The translations under genes and the position numbers were made by a program. Shown one piece after another: positions 22,707 through 32,396 of a DNA stretch of 64,000 bases (its first letter is position 1; every line of letters begins with the position of its first letter). The stretch is taken from NCBI RefSeq assembly GCF_000378405.1, contig NZ_KB899636.1:533296-597295 (forward strand), in the 5' to 3' direction. The stretch is from Succinimonas amylolytica DSM 2873 (GTDB lineage: Bacteria > Pseudomonadota > Gammaproteobacteria > Enterobacterales > Succinivibrionaceae). The notes under the pieces were generated by a model. The model did not search any database, was not told where the DNA came from, and worked only from the letters and a program-made list of their open reading frames with translations.

Positions 22707-23294
22707 TCAGCAGCCGTCGGTAATAACGCGGATCTGCAATCCTTTCAGGTTGCCGTCAAATTTATAGTATGTCGGATCCTGAAAGCATGGTGTATTGTAG
22801 AAAATATAGCACATGTTTTTATATGTCCACTCATCCTCGGATTGGAAGGCATCCGGTATGGGCAATCCCTTCTGGGTTACTAGTATCTGCGTGGCGTCTT
22901 TGTTCCATTCTTTATATACATACAGCCATTTGGTATTTGGCTCGGGTTTGTCATCTTCCTTTAACCCGATATTGAAATCAAGAGCCCTGATAATCCCGTC
23001 AGGTGTGGCATCTGGAAAACCGCATCTCATTTTGATTTTTTCATCATCAGTACACGATTGGCCTTCTCCTTTGGGGCAGAAATAGCCATCGGGATCGATG
23101 TGTCCTTTTACAGCAGCTTTGGCATTAACAAGATCCGCAGTGTATCTCATGGTTCGAACCATAGATTTCAGAATATCGATACGAGCCGCGGTATGGCTAC
23201 CGGCAACAGCTTCTGGGTGCAGAATAAAAACAGAAGACAGAACCGTGAGTGCTGCGATATTTTTCAGCGAAAAAAACTTGTTGCATAACCCCAT
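22707..23294 (-). CDS. Secreted MSHA-pilin-like protein with Sec signal peptide
   Basis: A 195-residue protein from the ATG at 23294 (AGGAA nine bases upstream; a TTG at 23318 is less likely). Residues 1-32 form a signal peptide (basic start, NIAALTVLSSVFIL, then AVAG-S). The mature part opens with an amphipathic helix (IDILKSMVRTMRYTADLVNAKAAVKG) that, from memory, closely resembles the segment after the N-terminal helix of MshA-type pilins. A CGFPDATPDGI segment resembles the pilin GYPxATxxGI region. At least six cysteines follow, including CYIFYNTPC and a C-terminal GC. No prepilin peptidase motif (G-FTLxE) is present. It is transcribed alone, 5 kb from the MSHA cluster. The role is unknown. 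Confidence 0.65.
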   Translation of the reverse strand: MGLCNKFFSLKNIAALTVLSSVFILHPEAVAGSHTAARIDILKSMVRTMRYTADLVNAKAAVKGHIDPDGYFCPKGEGQSCTDDEKIKMRCGFPDATPDGIIRALDFNIGLKEDDKPEPNTKWLYVYKEWNKDATQILVTQKGLPIPDAFQSEDEWTYKNMCYIFYNTPCFQDPTYYKFDGNLKGLQIRVITDGC

Positions 23295-23469
23295 AGCCAG
23301 GCATTCCTTTTGAAACAATAAAACAGTTCCGATTCATGTTTAATACTGAAATCCTCTTGTCAAAATTTTATTTTTTTGCAGGAATCATATCCATGTTTTA
23401 GTATCTGAATTATGACTAAGGCACCGTTTTTATCGTGATGATATTTGTTTTGCAAATACTTTCTGATTA

Positions 23470-23500
23470 TAAAAAAAACCGCCGGTGCATTGACGGCGGT
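23470..23500 (-). terminator. Terminator of the DUF2750 gene
   Basis: On the minus strand the stem ACCGCC / GGCGGT is followed by eight T residues (an A-run at 23471-23478 on the + strand). It lies directly after the stop codon of the gene at 23524. Confidence 0.85.
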
Positions 23501-23523
23501 GTAATATTTTCAGGGATATGAAA

Positions 23524-23931
23524 TTATTTTGCGGAATCGTAATCGAAATCTTTTTGAAGATCGGCATCGGTTACTATGTTGCAATCATTTTCTCCAACCG
23601 GGAATACTGCGTATTCGATGCCGGAAGCGCGGAGCTGGGGTAGCCAGGTTTCAAGAAATACTGCCAGACTTATTGGCTGCGGATGATAGCCGCTGGCGAT
23701 TTCATTGTGTTCAGCATAGTTGAGAGCGTAACGTTCATGACTCCAGACAGGCAGCACGCTGATAGTTTCCTCATTTTCATCGGTTTCCAAAAAGAGGATA
23801 TCGTCTTCCTCTTTTTTTAGCACAAAAATTTCCAGTCCCTTTTTGGCACTTTCCACAAAATAATGATATCGGTACTCGGCATTAAGCTTTAATGCAGCAT
23901 TGTACTGAATGTCGTCCAGTTTGAAAGACAT
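23524..23931 (-). CDS. DUF2750 domain protein
   Basis: A 135-residue acidic cytoplasmic protein. It has the DUF2750 layout: an N-terminal helix (YNAALKLNAEYRYHYFVESAKK), a strand pair (EIFVLKKEEDDILFLE), VLPVWSHERYAL, and a C-terminal ISLAVFLETWLPQLRASGIEYAVFPV segment. The family has no established function. The ATG at 23931 has GAGG upstream. It has its own terminator downstream and is separated from uvrA by only 36 bases, so some read-through from uvrA is possible. Confidence 0.8.
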   Translation of the reverse strand: MSFKLDDIQYNAALKLNAEYRYHYFVESAKKGLEIFVLKKEEDDILFLETDENEETISVLPVWSHERYALNYAEHNEIASGYHPQPISLAVFLETWLPQLRASGIEYAVFPVGENDCNIVTDADLQKDFDYDSAK

Positions 23932-23967
23932 AGCGTATCCTCTGTAATTATTGAAACCTTCAAGGCG

Positions 23968-26811
23968 CTATTTTAAGTAGTTTTTGAGAAATTGTCCCGT
24001 GTATGATCCGTTTTTATGGCAGTTTGCTACAATTTCTTCGGGAGTTCCTTCTGCGATAATCATTCCGCCTCGGTCTCCGCCTTCTGGTCCCAGATCAACT
24101 ATATGGTCGGCACTTTTAATCACATCCATGTTGTGTTCGATAACAACAATGGTATTTCCCAAATCCCGCAACCGGAAAAGTACGGAAAGCAACATTTTTA
24201 CGTCATGGAAATGAAGTCCGGTGGTAGGTTCATCCAAAATATAAAGTGTTGATCCGGTTTGAGGTCTGGAAAGTTCTTTAGCTAGTTTGATTCTCTGAGC
24301 CTCTCCTCCAGAGAAGGTGGTGGCGCTCTGCCCCAGAGAGATGTACGAAAGACCTACATCACAAAGAGTTTGCAGCTTTCGTTTCAGCAATGGAAAAGCG
24401 CTGAAAAAATCTAGGGCTTCTTCAGCTGTCATGTTAAGAATCTCATTGATATTCTTTCCCTTAAATTCGATATCAAGAGTTTCGGGATTATATCTCTTAC
24501 CGCGGCATTCTTCGCATTCAACATATACATCAGGGAGAAAGTTCATTTCTACTTTGATGAGTCCGGCTCCCTGACAGGCTTCGCACCGACCGCCCTTTAC
24601 GTTGAACGAAAATCTTCCTGGTTGGTAGCCTCTGGCCCGGGCTTCCTTGGTATCGGCAAAAATGCTTCTGATGGGGCCGAAGAGGTCAATATATGTTGCA
24701 GGATTGGAACGTGGTGTTCTGCCAATGGGAGACTGATCAATGCTGATTACCTTGTCAAATAGATTCAGTCCGGAAATTGATTCGTAAGGAGCAGGGTGTG
24801 CGAGAACTGCTCCGTTGAGCTCTTTTTCGGCGGCCAAAAAAAGAGTGTCGTTTATCAGAGTTGATTTGCCAGACCCTGAAACACCGGTAATACAGGTGAA
24901 AAGTCCGGCTGGAATTTTCAAGGTTACGTTTTTAAGATTATTGCCAGAAGCTTTTCTAATAACCAGATAATCCTTGCCGTTTTTCCTTCTTGACGGGATA
25001 GGAATGCTCAGTTTCCCGGAGAGATACTGTCCAGTGAGAGATGATTCGTTTTTAACTATTTCCGCAATTGTTCCTTCAGCGACCACATTTCCTCCGTGAA
25101 TTCCGGCCATAGGTCCCATATCGATAATGTGATCGGCTTTTTTGATAGTGTTTTCATCGTGTTCCACCACAATTACAGTGTTCCCCAGATCCCGGAGGTG
25201 GAACAGAGAGTTCAGAAGTCTTTCATTGTCTCTTTCGTGCAGGCCGATGCTGGGCTCATCCAGCACGTACATTACACCTGTAAGACCGGAGCCTATTTGG
25301 CTAGCCAGTCTTATCCGCTGGCTTTCTCCGCCGGAAAGAGTTTCGCTAGAACGATTGAGAGTGAGGTAATCAAGACCGACATTTACCAAAAAATTTAGCC
25401 GATTTGATATTTCTTTTAGAAGTCGTTGTGCAATTTTTTGGTTCTGTGATGAAAGCTCCAGTGTTTTAAAGAATTCAAGGTTTTCTCTGACAGTCTGATT
25501 TCCCAGTTCTGAAAGCGAAAATTCTCTGCCGGAGACATCTCTCAGAAAAACATGACGATATCCTTTTTTAAGGCGGGCTCCATTGCATGATGCACAGGGG
25601 AGCGCAGTGAGATATTTGGCAAAATCTTCTTTCTGTCGGTCAGGAGCTTCCTTGTATTTTCTGGTGAAATTTGGAATTATTCCTTCAAAAACGGTAGTTT
25701 TGCGGTATTCTCCTTCTCCGAAGCTGAATGCTATTTTTATTTCGTCAGTACCGGAACCGTAAAAAATTTTGTGAATGACATCCAGTGGTAAATCTTGTAA
25801 CGGCACATCAAGGCTGAACCTGTATTTTTCAGAAAGAGCTCTTATAAAGGAAAAATTATAGCTTGAAGAGGGACTCCAGTATTTTATTGCTCCGTCGTTG
25901 AGAGATTTTCCTTTATCAAGAATAAAGCTCTCCGGAATAAATACTTCCTTTACACCCAAACCGTCGCATTCCGGGCAGGCCCCGTTGGGGTTGTTGAAGG
26001 AAAAATTTCGAGGTTCGAGTTCCGGCAGGGTGTAATTGCATATCGGGCAGGCATATTTGTCAGAAAAATCGAGAGCCGGAAAACAGTCATCCATGGATAC
26101 AGCCCGGGCACGACCTTCGGCCATTTTGAGAGACAATTCCAGCGCATCTGCTATGCGTTGTCTGATTTCTGCTGATGATCTGACTTTAAGACGGTCGATA
26201 ATTATCTCAATGGTATGTTTTTTGTGAAGTTCCAGTTCTGGAGGATCGGATAGCTCGCAGTTCTCTCCGTCGATCCGTGCTCTTATGTATCCTTGTCGCG
26301 ACAGATCGCTGAGAAGCTGCCGGTATTCCCCTTTGCGGTTTCTTACTACCGGAGCCAAAATCATGATTTTTGAATCCTGTGGCAGGGACATGATGGCATC
26401 AGTCATCTGTTTCACTGTTTGGGCCTTTAGTTCACACCGATGTTCAGGACAGCGGGCAATGCCGGCTCGGGCATACAGAAGCCGGAGATAATCGTAAATT
26501 TCGGTTATGGTTCCTACGGTTGATCGGGGGTTGTGAGAGACCGCCTTCTGTTCAATGGATATTGCTGGAGACAGTCCGGTTATGCTGTCCACATCGGGCT
26601 TGTCCATCAGATCCAGAAACTGCCTGGCATAAGCGGACAGAGATTCTACGTATTTTCGCTGACCTTCTGCATAAAGAGTGTCAAAAGCCAGTGATGATTT
26701 TCCGGACCCGGACAGTCCGGTAATTACGCAAAAATTGTTTTTAGGAATTTTTACACTTATGTTTCGGAGATTGTGGGTGCGGGCTCCGGTAACAGCAATT
26801 TCCGCTGGCAT
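23968..26811 (-). CDS. uvrA: Excinuclease ABC subunit A
   Basis: UvrA is the DNA damage-recognition ATPase of nucleotide excision repair. I start at the ATG at 26811 (AGGAG six bases upstream; 947 residues) rather than 26829. It has two ABC modules: Walker [15 protein letters not shown] near residue 35 and [13 protein letters not shown] near 645, and two signature motifs ([24 protein letters not shown]). The zinc-finger cysteines are [19 protein letters not shown] plus the preceding pair, and CEACQGAG / CEECRGKRY in the second half. All are intact. No LexA box is recognised upstream. Confidence 0.98.
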   Translation of the reverse strand: MPAEIAVTGARTHNLRNISVKIPKNNFCVITGLSGSGKSSLAFDTLYAEGQRKYVESLSAYARQFLDLMDKPDVDSITGLSPAISIEQKAVSHNPRSTVGTITEIYDYLRLLYARAGIARCPEHRCELKAQTVKQMTDAIMSLPQDSKIMILAPVVRNRKGEYRQLLSDLSRQGYIRARIDGENCELSDPPELELHKKHTIEIIIDRLKVRSSAEIRQRIADALELSLKMAEGRARAVSMDDCFPALDFSDKYACPICNYTLPELEPRNFSFNNPNGACPECDGLGVKEVFIPESFILDKGKSLNDGAIKYWSPSSSYNFSFIRALSEKYRFSLDVPLQDLPLDVIHKIFYGSGTDEIKIAFSFGEGEYRKTTVFEGIIPNFTRKYKEAPDRQKEDFAKYLTALPCASCNGARLKKGYRHVFLRDVSGREFSLSELGNQTVRENLEFFKTLELSSQNQKIAQRLLKEISNRLNFLVNVGLDYLTLNRSSETLSGGESQRIRLASQIGSGLTGVMYVLDEPSIGLHERDNERLLNSLFHLRDLGNTVIVVEHDENTIKKADHIIDMGPMAGIHGGNVVAEGTIAEIVKNESSLTGQYLSGKLSIPIPSRRKNGKDYLVIRKASGNNLKNVTLKIPAGLFTCITGVSGSGKSTLINDTLFLAAEKELNGAVLAHPAPYESISGLNLFDKVISIDQSPIGRTPRSNPATYIDLFGPIRSIFADTKEARARGYQPGRFSFNVKGGRCEACQGAGLIKVEMNFLPDVYVECEECRGKRYNPETLDIEFKGKNINEILNMTAEEALDFFSAFPLLKRKLQTLCDVGLSYISLGQSATTFSGGEAQRIKLAKELSRPQTGSTLYILDEPTTGLHFHDVKMLLSVLFRLRDLGNTIVVIEHNMDVIKSADHIVDLGPEGGDRGGMIIAEGTPEEIVANCHKNGSYTGQFLKNYLK

Positions 26812-26854
26812 AGGTACTCCTGGAAGCAATGAAGTATAAGATGGGAGGCTACTG

Positions 26855-26886
26855 AAAAAAACGGAGCCAGAGCTCCGTTTTTGAAC
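26855..26886. terminator. Bidirectional terminator between ssb and uvrA
   Basis: AAACGGAGC / GCTCCGTTT stem with a four-base loop, flanked by A-run and T-run. On the minus strand it ends ssb and separates it from uvrA. Confidence 0.8.
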
Positions 26887-26910
26887 TTACGCAATTAAAG
26901 CTGAGGCAAC

Positions 26911-27705
26911 TCAGAATGGCAGATCGTCATCCTTGAAAGGACGATTGTCGCCATCATCGGACAAGGCAGGTTCTCCGGAAGGAGCTCCGGCAGAGTTACC
27001 AGCATTCTCCGGTATCTGAAAACTGCTGGGATTCGGCATTGCCTGGGATGGCTGGGGCATCACCGGTTTTTCCGGAAGTTCCTGAGACGGAGGGGGCAGG
27101 GGAACAGCCCCTGCTGGTGTGGCGTTTCGGAAATTTCCGGCTCCTGAATTGTTCATTTGGGAGCCAAAGCCACCTCTCTGGGGGTATCCAGAATTGTTTC
27201 TGTAGCCTCCCTGGTTTGACATTCCTCCCGATTGTTGCGGATAATCACCCTGCTGCTGGTATCCGCCCGGAGCCTGCTGAAAACCTCCGTTCTGCGGATA
27301 GCCGTTCATGTTCTGGTAAGCACCAGGCTGTGGGAATCCGGCATTTGGATACCCGCCGTTCCCCTGTTGCTTAGAAGAAAGAAGGTGAAGCTCGGTAACA
27401 TGAATTTCCGTTGTGTATCTCTTGATTCCTTGCTGATCCTCGTAGGAACGGGTTTTGATTTTGCCCTCAACATAAATTTGGCTACCCTTTCTCATGTAGT
27501 CCCGGGCGATTTCGGCAGTACGTCCCCAGAAAACCAGCCGATGCCACTCGGTCTGCTCAGTTATATTTCCGTTCTGATCACGATAGCTTTCGTTGGTGGC
27601 AAGACCAACAGTGGCGATGCTGGTGGAACCGTTGGACAAAACTCGGAAATCCGGTTCTGCCGCGGTATTTCCCAAAAGGATAACCTTATTAACTCCGCGT
27701 ACCAT
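26911..27705 (-). CDS. ssb: Single-stranded DNA-binding protein with long Gly/Gln-rich linker
   Basis: SSB coats single-stranded DNA and recruits repair and restart proteins such as PriA. I start at the ATG at 27705 (AGGAG, seven-base spacing; 264 residues; MVRGVNKVILLG). The OB fold occupies about residues 1-110 (NESYRDQNG, TEWHRLVFWGRTAEI, GSQIYVEGKIKTRSYED). The tail ends in the conserved acidic tip DDDLPF. The linker between them is about 150 residues of NGGYP/QQGG/PQ-type low-complexity sequence, roughly three times the linker of E. coli SSB (178 residues in total). It is upstream of, and transcribed toward, uvrA but insulated by a terminator. Confidence 0.97.
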   Translation of the reverse strand: MVRGVNKVILLGNTAAEPDFRVLSNGSTSIATVGLATNESYRDQNGNITEQTEWHRLVFWGRTAEIARDYMRKGSQIYVEGKIKTRSYEDQQGIKRYTTEIHVTELHLLSSKQQGNGGYPNAGFPQPGAYQNMNGYPQNGGFQQAPGGYQQQGDYPQQSGGMSNQGGYRNNSGYPQRGGFGSQMNNSGAGNFRNATPAGAVPLPPPSQELPEKPVMPQPSQAMPNPSSFQIPENAGNSAGAPSGEPALSDDGDNRPFKDDDLPF

Positions 27706-28139
27706 AAATAATCTCCTATAACGTCCTGCTGACGGCAATTACGTGCGGAAACCGTCAGCCATTGCCCGAAAGAAGCACCTGAAACAGGCAGTTCGTTCGG
27801 TATGTCTCCTGTATTATAACTATTTTTACAAAAAATAAAAGTATTCACAGAATATAATGTCCGGATGATGAATTCCGGATTGGAAACGGTGATCATTCTT
27901 ATTGTTTTATGAGGAAATATCAAGATTTTCATCAAGTTTTCTGCAGGAAATCGTTTCAGCAGTCATTTTTCTTAGGCATGAAACTCCGGTTTGCGTTTAT
28001 ATGTGGCGGTTAGGCGTAGTAAGTATTGAAAAATGGAAAATCATAAAGGCAGATCTAAAAATGACACTTTATGATATAGCAATAATAGTTCCGACGTGCT
28101 AAAGTTCAATTGCTTGTAACGGAGAGATAGGGTTATTTT
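27706..28139. other. Divergent promoter region between ssb and the MSHA cluster
   Basis: No credible gene. Vibrio has mshH (csrD) in this neighbourhood, and it is absent here. The ssb promoter probably lies near 27805-27840, where a TATAAT occurs on the minus strand. The mshI ribosome-binding site (GGAGAGATAGGG) is at 28121-28132. I could not define the MSHA operon promoter. Confidence 0.45.
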
Positions 28140-29135
28140 ATGTCAAGGAAAAATCAGCCGAATGTGGCTGTCGCCCTGAGAGCGGACGGTGTGTGGTTTC
28201 TTTCCCTGAATCGTGACAAGAAAAAAGCGGATTTTAAGGCCTGCAATTCAACACAGGACTGGATCGTTGCGATAAAGGATCTTTTTGGAAAAAACGGAGT
28301 GCATGCGAAAGATCGGGTTTGTGCTGTACTGGATGTTTCTCTTACCAGTTCAATTCAGCTACCACAGAATGAAACTCTTACTGACGAAGAGCTTCATGGT
28401 ATCGCCATGTACAAGGATCTTGAAGGAGCGGTTGCCGGTAAAATCGGAGATTATACATGGGATTTCTATCAAGCATTTACCAGCAAAACCTCGCACCCTA
28501 TGCTGAATTTTGTGCTTGCCGAGAAGAGACTTATTGCTCTTATATCGGATGTGATTAACAGTATTGCGATACTGGATTCCATTTCTATAAGCACTTTGGC
28601 AATGGCCGATTTTATTTCTTTTTATCAGTATGAAACCGTTAAAAAAAAGGATGCGTCCATTCCTTTACAGTATGTGGAGCAGCTGGCTTTGCTTCTTTAT
28701 ATGGAAAAGGGCAAGGATCTTACGGTGTACGGTGTTTATAACGGTGAACTCTGCTATACACGTGTTATGCGTAATTATCGTGGACTTGAGGGCAATGTTC
28801 TTTTAGGAAACGAGACCGGGCTTCTTGAGCAGCTGGATATGGATCTGCTACGGCTGTGCGATGATTTCTTTACCGCAAGACTCGGGCTTCCGCCGGTAAC
28901 AAAAATGATTATTCTGATGGATACAGATCAGGTGGAGACTATTTCTCAGACACTTGCTGAAAACAGACGTTATGTCGAGGTGATTCCGAGTTCCAAGCAT
29001 CTTTTTAAAAATTCTAAGCCGTCATTTGCAGTGTGCGATGACAAAACTGTTTGTGAGCTATGCGACATCGGGGTGCAATATCTTCCCCTTTACGGAGTTC
29101 TTAAGGGAGGAAGTTTGAAAAGTGCGCAGGAGTAG
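28140..29135 (+). CDS. mshI: MSHA biogenesis protein MshI (PilM-like)
   Basis: First gene of the MSHA (mannose-sensitive haemagglutinin) type IV pilus cluster. The 331-residue protein has the PilM/actin-like layout without a membrane segment, and should sit on the cytoplasmic face with the PilN-like partner encoded next. Conserved-looking strands include VAVALRADGVWFLSL at the start and DLTVYGVYNGELCYTRVMRNY in the middle. Its end overlaps the next gene by 14 bases, indicating translational coupling. The assignment rests on position as much as sequence. Confidence 0.88.
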   Translation: MSRKNQPNVAVALRADGVWFLSLNRDKKKADFKACNSTQDWIVAIKDLFGKNGVHAKDRVCAVLDVSLTSSIQLPQNETLTDEELHGIAMYKDLEGAVAGKIGDYTWDFYQAFTSKTSHPMLNFVLAEKRLIALISDVINSIAILDSISISTLAMADFISFYQYETVKKKDASIPLQYVEQLALLLYMEKGKDLTVYGVYNGELCYTRVMRNYRGLEGNVLLGNETGLLEQLDMDLLRLCDDFFTARLGLPPVTKMIILMDTDQVETISQTLAENRRYVEVIPSSKHLFKNSKPSFAVCDDKTVCELCDIGVQYLPLYGVLKGGSLKSAQE

Positions 29136-29754
29136 ACTTGATTTATACCGTCCGGAATTCCGTCCCAAGAAGGTAATACTGAGTATTGAGCACATGATCA
29201 TTGTCTGGCTTTGTGTGGCCGGTATTATAGCTCTTCTGATTATGAACGCCAGTGAGGAGAACAGGCGTATCAAAAAACAGGAGCAGGAACTTAATGAACA
29301 GCTAAGCGATACTCAGGCGCAGTTGGCGGAGGTTCAGGCCAGAGTGGCGGTACAGCAGCTTGACAAGGTTCTTCAGAAGGAAGTTCAGGATCTGAAGGTT
29401 CTCGTTGACAGCAAGCGAAAGATGTATGAGCTTATCAGTTCCAGTGATAAGCTGAAAAGTCATGGCTATGCCGGTTTTATGTACGGTCTTGCTGAGGTTA
29501 GTTCATCTGATATCAGTGTTACTTCTTTCAGACTTTCAGGGCTTAATGCCAATATATCTGGTATTGCCAGCAGATCAGATTCAGTGCCGCAACTGGTTTC
29601 GCGTTTTGGAGTTAATGAGAATATGAAAGATGTGACCTTTGGTGCTCTCAGGATTTACACCGACAGCGAAACCGGGATACTGCACTTCAGTTTGTCCGAT
29701 GCTGAAGCTGTAGGCGGAAAGGAATCCGAAGATAACGGAGAATCCGAAAAATGA
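29122..29754 (+). CDS. MSHA biogenesis protein, PilN-like (MshI2)
   Basis: A 210-residue bitopic inner-membrane protein: a short cytoplasmic start (RRSRLDLYRPEFRPKK), one membrane helix (MIIVWLCVAGIIALLIM, about residues 25-42), a coiled coil (about 43-100, rich in EQ/KQ), then a periplasmic domain. This is PilN organisation. The YRPEFRPKK motif is likely the MshI/PilM contact, by analogy with the PilN cytoplasmic peptide. The GTG start at 29122 has GGGAGG about 11 bases upstream. It overlaps mshI and mshJ. Confidence 0.82.
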   Translation: MRRSRLDLYRPEFRPKKVILSIEHMIIVWLCVAGIIALLIMNASEENRRIKKQEQELNEQLSDTQAQLAEVQARVAVQQLDKVLQKEVQDLKVLVDSKRKMYELISSSDKLKSHGYAGFMYGLAEVSSSDISVTSFRLSGLNANISGIASRSDSVPQLVSRFGVNENMKDVTFGALRIYTDSETGILHFSLSDAEAVGGKESEDNGESEK

Positions 29755-30383
29755 GCTACAGAGATCTACAGAAAAAGGTAGCTTCCCTTTCAATGCGAGA
29801 GCGGATACTGGTGTGTCTTGTGGGAGTTGCTCTGTTTGTCTTTCCGGGATATCTCTCTTTTGTGGACAGGTATAAAACGGATACCAGAAGAACCCAGGAC
29901 AGCATGGGAGCCAGGGGCGCCGAACTGGCTGAAGTTCAGGAGGAGCTTGCCAAGTGGCAGGGGATGCTTACTCAGAATCCTAATGATGTTCTTCGCAGTG
30001 AAAAAGAGGAGTATCAGAAGATTCTTGCCGAGTTGGATGAAAGTCTCGACAGGGAAACGATGAATCTGATAAGTGCTTCTCAAATGGCGGGAATTCTGAC
30101 AGGGGTGCTGTCCGGGAATTCCTCGGTGAAAATTACAAAAACGGAATCGGTTCCTCCACGGCTTTTGTTTCATAAGGATGATGTGAAGCTGTACCAGCAT
30201 GGAGTGATTATTACTCTGAACGGCAGATACATGGATATCATGAGATATCTTGAAGGTTTAGAAGCCATGAAAACCAGCTTTTTCTGGAAATCGTTCGATT
30301 ACAGGGTAACAAAATATCCGGAAGCGGAAGCGGTTCTGGAAATATACACGCTCAGTATAAATAGGGACTTTATTCGTGGTTAA
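29751..30383 (+). CDS. mshJ: MSHA biogenesis protein MshJ (PilO-like)
   Basis: A 210-residue bitopic membrane protein with an N-terminal cytoplasmic stretch, one helix (ILVCLVGVALFVFPGYLSF, about 20-38), a coiled coil, and a periplasmic ferredoxin-like domain as in PilO. It overlaps the preceding gene by ATGA and the following gene by eight bases. It is predicted to pair with the PilN-like protein in the inner-membrane alignment complex. Confidence 0.86.
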   Translation: MSYRDLQKKVASLSMRERILVCLVGVALFVFPGYLSFVDRYKTDTRRTQDSMGARGAELAEVQEELAKWQGMLTQNPNDVLRSEKEEYQKILAELDESLDRETMNLISASQMAGILTGVLSGNSSVKITKTESVPPRLLFHKDDVKLYQHGVIITLNGRYMDIMRYLEGLEAMKTSFFWKSFDYRVTKYPEAEAVLEIYTLSINRDFIRG

Positions 30384-30723
30384 ATTATCATTGGTATTAA
30401 CAGTGACTGCGTATCTCTGCTTCGGAGCAGCCGAAGCAGGAGTGCTGAGAGATCCAACGACACCTTTGTACGGAACAGTGCAGACTGCGGCCAGTAATAC
30501 AGGAAAGGGCAGTCTGAAGCTACAGGCCATAATGCGGGGAAATGGCAGGGCTCGTGCTGTTATAAGCGGACAGACCTGTTATTTGGGGCAAAAGTGTCAG
30601 GGGTATGTTCTGATATCCTTAACCAAAAGCAGTGCTATCATGATAGCGCCGCAGGGAGATGAAAGACTTGAGTTATCGCTTTATACCTCCGGAAGACGTG
30701 AGACTAAAAATGAAGATAAATAA
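30376..30723 (+). CDS. mshK: MSHA biogenesis protein MshK (PilP-like)
   Basis: A 115-residue secreted protein with a signal peptide (LSLVLTVTAYLCFGAAEAG), followed by the LRDPTTPLYG motif that marks MshK/PilP-type proteins contacting the secretin. The start is GTG at 30376, inside the end of mshJ. No lipobox is seen, so it is probably periplasmic rather than a lipoprotein. It overlaps mshL by 14 bases. Confidence 0.84.
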   Translation: MVKLSLVLTVTAYLCFGAAEAGVLRDPTTPLYGTVQTAASNTGKGSLKLQAIMRGNGRARAVISGQTCYLGQKCQGYVLISLTKSSAIMIAPQGDERLELSLYTSGRRETKNEDK

Positions 30724-32392
30724 ATTCTCGGTTCTGGCGCTGTCCGTGGCGCTGGCTCTAACATCTGGCTGTACCTACAGGCATCCGGCTCCGACTGAAA
30801 TTAAGGAGGAACTGATAAATGCTACCAGGGCTCCCGCAAAGCTTGCGGTGCCGGAAGAGGTTCTCAATGAACTTAATCCTGATCTGCCAGTTCAGAATGA
30901 ATCTTTTGCCGAAGATTCCAAGAGGATAAGCGTGGCGGCAAATGAAGTTCCGGCAGCGGAATTTTTTGCAAGGCTTATGGATAATTCAGGCGCTTCCGTG
31001 GTGGTACATCCGGATGTTTCTGGCACCATTACTGTGAATCTTGACAATGTCACTGTTGATCAGGTTTTTGATGCAGTATACAGAATGTACGGATATCGTG
31101 CTGAAAAGCAGGGTAAAATTTATTTTGTCTACCCTGCCGGAGTTCATACCGAAACCATTCCGGTGGATTATATGCTCCTAACCAGGGAATCCACCACTTC
31201 CGTATCTATCAGCAATAATTCCCTCAGAGACGGAGATTCCAGTTCAGATTCCTCCTCCTCATCAGATTCTTCCTCATCCAACAGTTCTTCTGACAGTGAC
31301 AGTTCCGACAGCTCCAGCGGGGTTTCTTTAAGCACCAATTCCAAGAGCGATTTCTGGACGGAACTGGAAAAGACTCTTGGTAAGATCCTTGGCAGCGGGG
31401 AGGGGCGGGTGGTCAGTGTGAATCCGCAGGCTGCCACGGTGACTGTCAGAGGCATGCCCTCTGAAATTCAAAATGTCCGTGATTACCTTAATCAGACTAA
31501 AAACGCACTCAGAAGACAGGTGGTAATTGAGGCCAAAATACTGGAAGTTCATCTTAATGAAGATTATGCTCAGGGAATTGACTGGAGTCTGATACTGGGT
31601 AATCCGAATTCTCAGTACGTGAAGGGCCTGGGAAACAGCGCTGCCAGCACCAGTCATATAGAAGGGAGCGTGTTTTCTCTTCTGGGAGGTGGCTTTCAGT
31701 TCAGCATGTCAGACAAGCGCTATTCCGTGCTCATTAATCTGCTTCAGACTCAGGGGGATGTTACCACTTTGTCCAGTCCGAGAATAACAGCACTTAATAA
31801 TCAGCGCTCTGTGATGAAGATTGGCAAGGATTCCTACTATCTCACCGATATAAGTACGGATTCCAGTACCTCCAATTCAGATAATAACATTGTTTCCTCG
31901 TCTTTTGATTTTTCGCCTTTCTTCAGTGGTGTGTCATTGGATGTACTGCCTCAGATAAGTGATGACGGCCGGATTTTGATGCATGTTCATCCAGCAGTAA
32001 TCAGTGTTCAGGATGATAATAAGACTATTAATCTTGGAGAAGGCAAGCATATGGAACTGCCTCTGGCTACTTCGGATGTCCGGGAGACCGATACTGTGGT
32101 TGAAGCTCAGTCCGGCGATGTAATTCTGATTGGCGGTCTGATGAGACATGAAAAGGGAACTCAGGAATCAAAGGTCCCAGTGCTTGGAGATATTCCTCTG
32201 GTGGGAGAGCTGTTTAAGAACCGCTCTATCTATGACAACAAGTCGGAACTGGTAATTCTTCTTCGTCCGGTAGTTGTAGGCGGAGATACCTGGAGACAGG
32301 AAATTAAGAGAAGTACTGATCTTCTGGAAAAATGGTATCCAGATAATGCGGAGGATAAGCCGCGGGGCTTTGTAATGCAAGGTACAGACTGA
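30710..32392 (+). CDS. mshL: MSHA outer-membrane secretin MshL
   Basis: Forms the outer-membrane channel for the pilus. I use the ATG at 30710 (560 residues), because it puts a lipoprotein signal with lipobox LTSGC at the N-terminus; the frame opens at 30659 inside mshK. An N0/STN domain (VAANEVPAAEFFARLMDNSGASVVVHPDV) and an N1-like domain are followed by a Ser/Asp tract (about residues 173-205, codons about 31229-31325). Then comes the secretin core (RRQVVIEAKILEVHLN, VLPQISDDGRILMHVHPAV, VPVLGDIPLVGELFK), complete to the C-terminus. The Ser/Asp tract lies in a loop region and may be lineage-specific. Confidence 0.95.
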   Translation: MKINKFSVLALSVALALTSGCTYRHPAPTEIKEELINATRAPAKLAVPEEVLNELNPDLPVQNESFAEDSKRISVAANEVPAAEFFARLMDNSGASVVVHPDVSGTITVNLDNVTVDQVFDAVYRMYGYRAEKQGKIYFVYPAGVHTETIPVDYMLLTRESTTSVSISNNSLRDGDSSSDSSSSSDSSSSNSSSDSDSSDSSSGVSLSTNSKSDFWTELEKTLGKILGSGEGRVVSVNPQAATVTVRGMPSEIQNVRDYLNQTKNALRRQVVIEAKILEVHLNEDYAQGIDWSLILGNPNSQYVKGLGNSAASTSHIEGSVFSLLGGGFQFSMSDKRYSVLINLLQTQGDVTTLSSPRITALNNQRSVMKIGKDSYYLTDISTDSSTSNSDNNIVSSSFDFSPFFSGVSLDVLPQISDDGRILMHVHPAVISVQDDNKTINLGEGKHMELPLATSDVRETDTVVEAQSGDVILIGGLMRHEKGTQESKVPVLGDIPLVGELFKNRSIYDNKSELVILLRPVVVGGDTWRQEIKRSTDLLEKWYPDNAEDKPRGFVMQGTD

Positions 32393-32396
32393 TTTT

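Noticed and set aside
27902-28102. 66-codon frame between ssb and mshI
   Set aside because: No ribosome-binding site, atypical composition, and it lies in the presumed promoter region.
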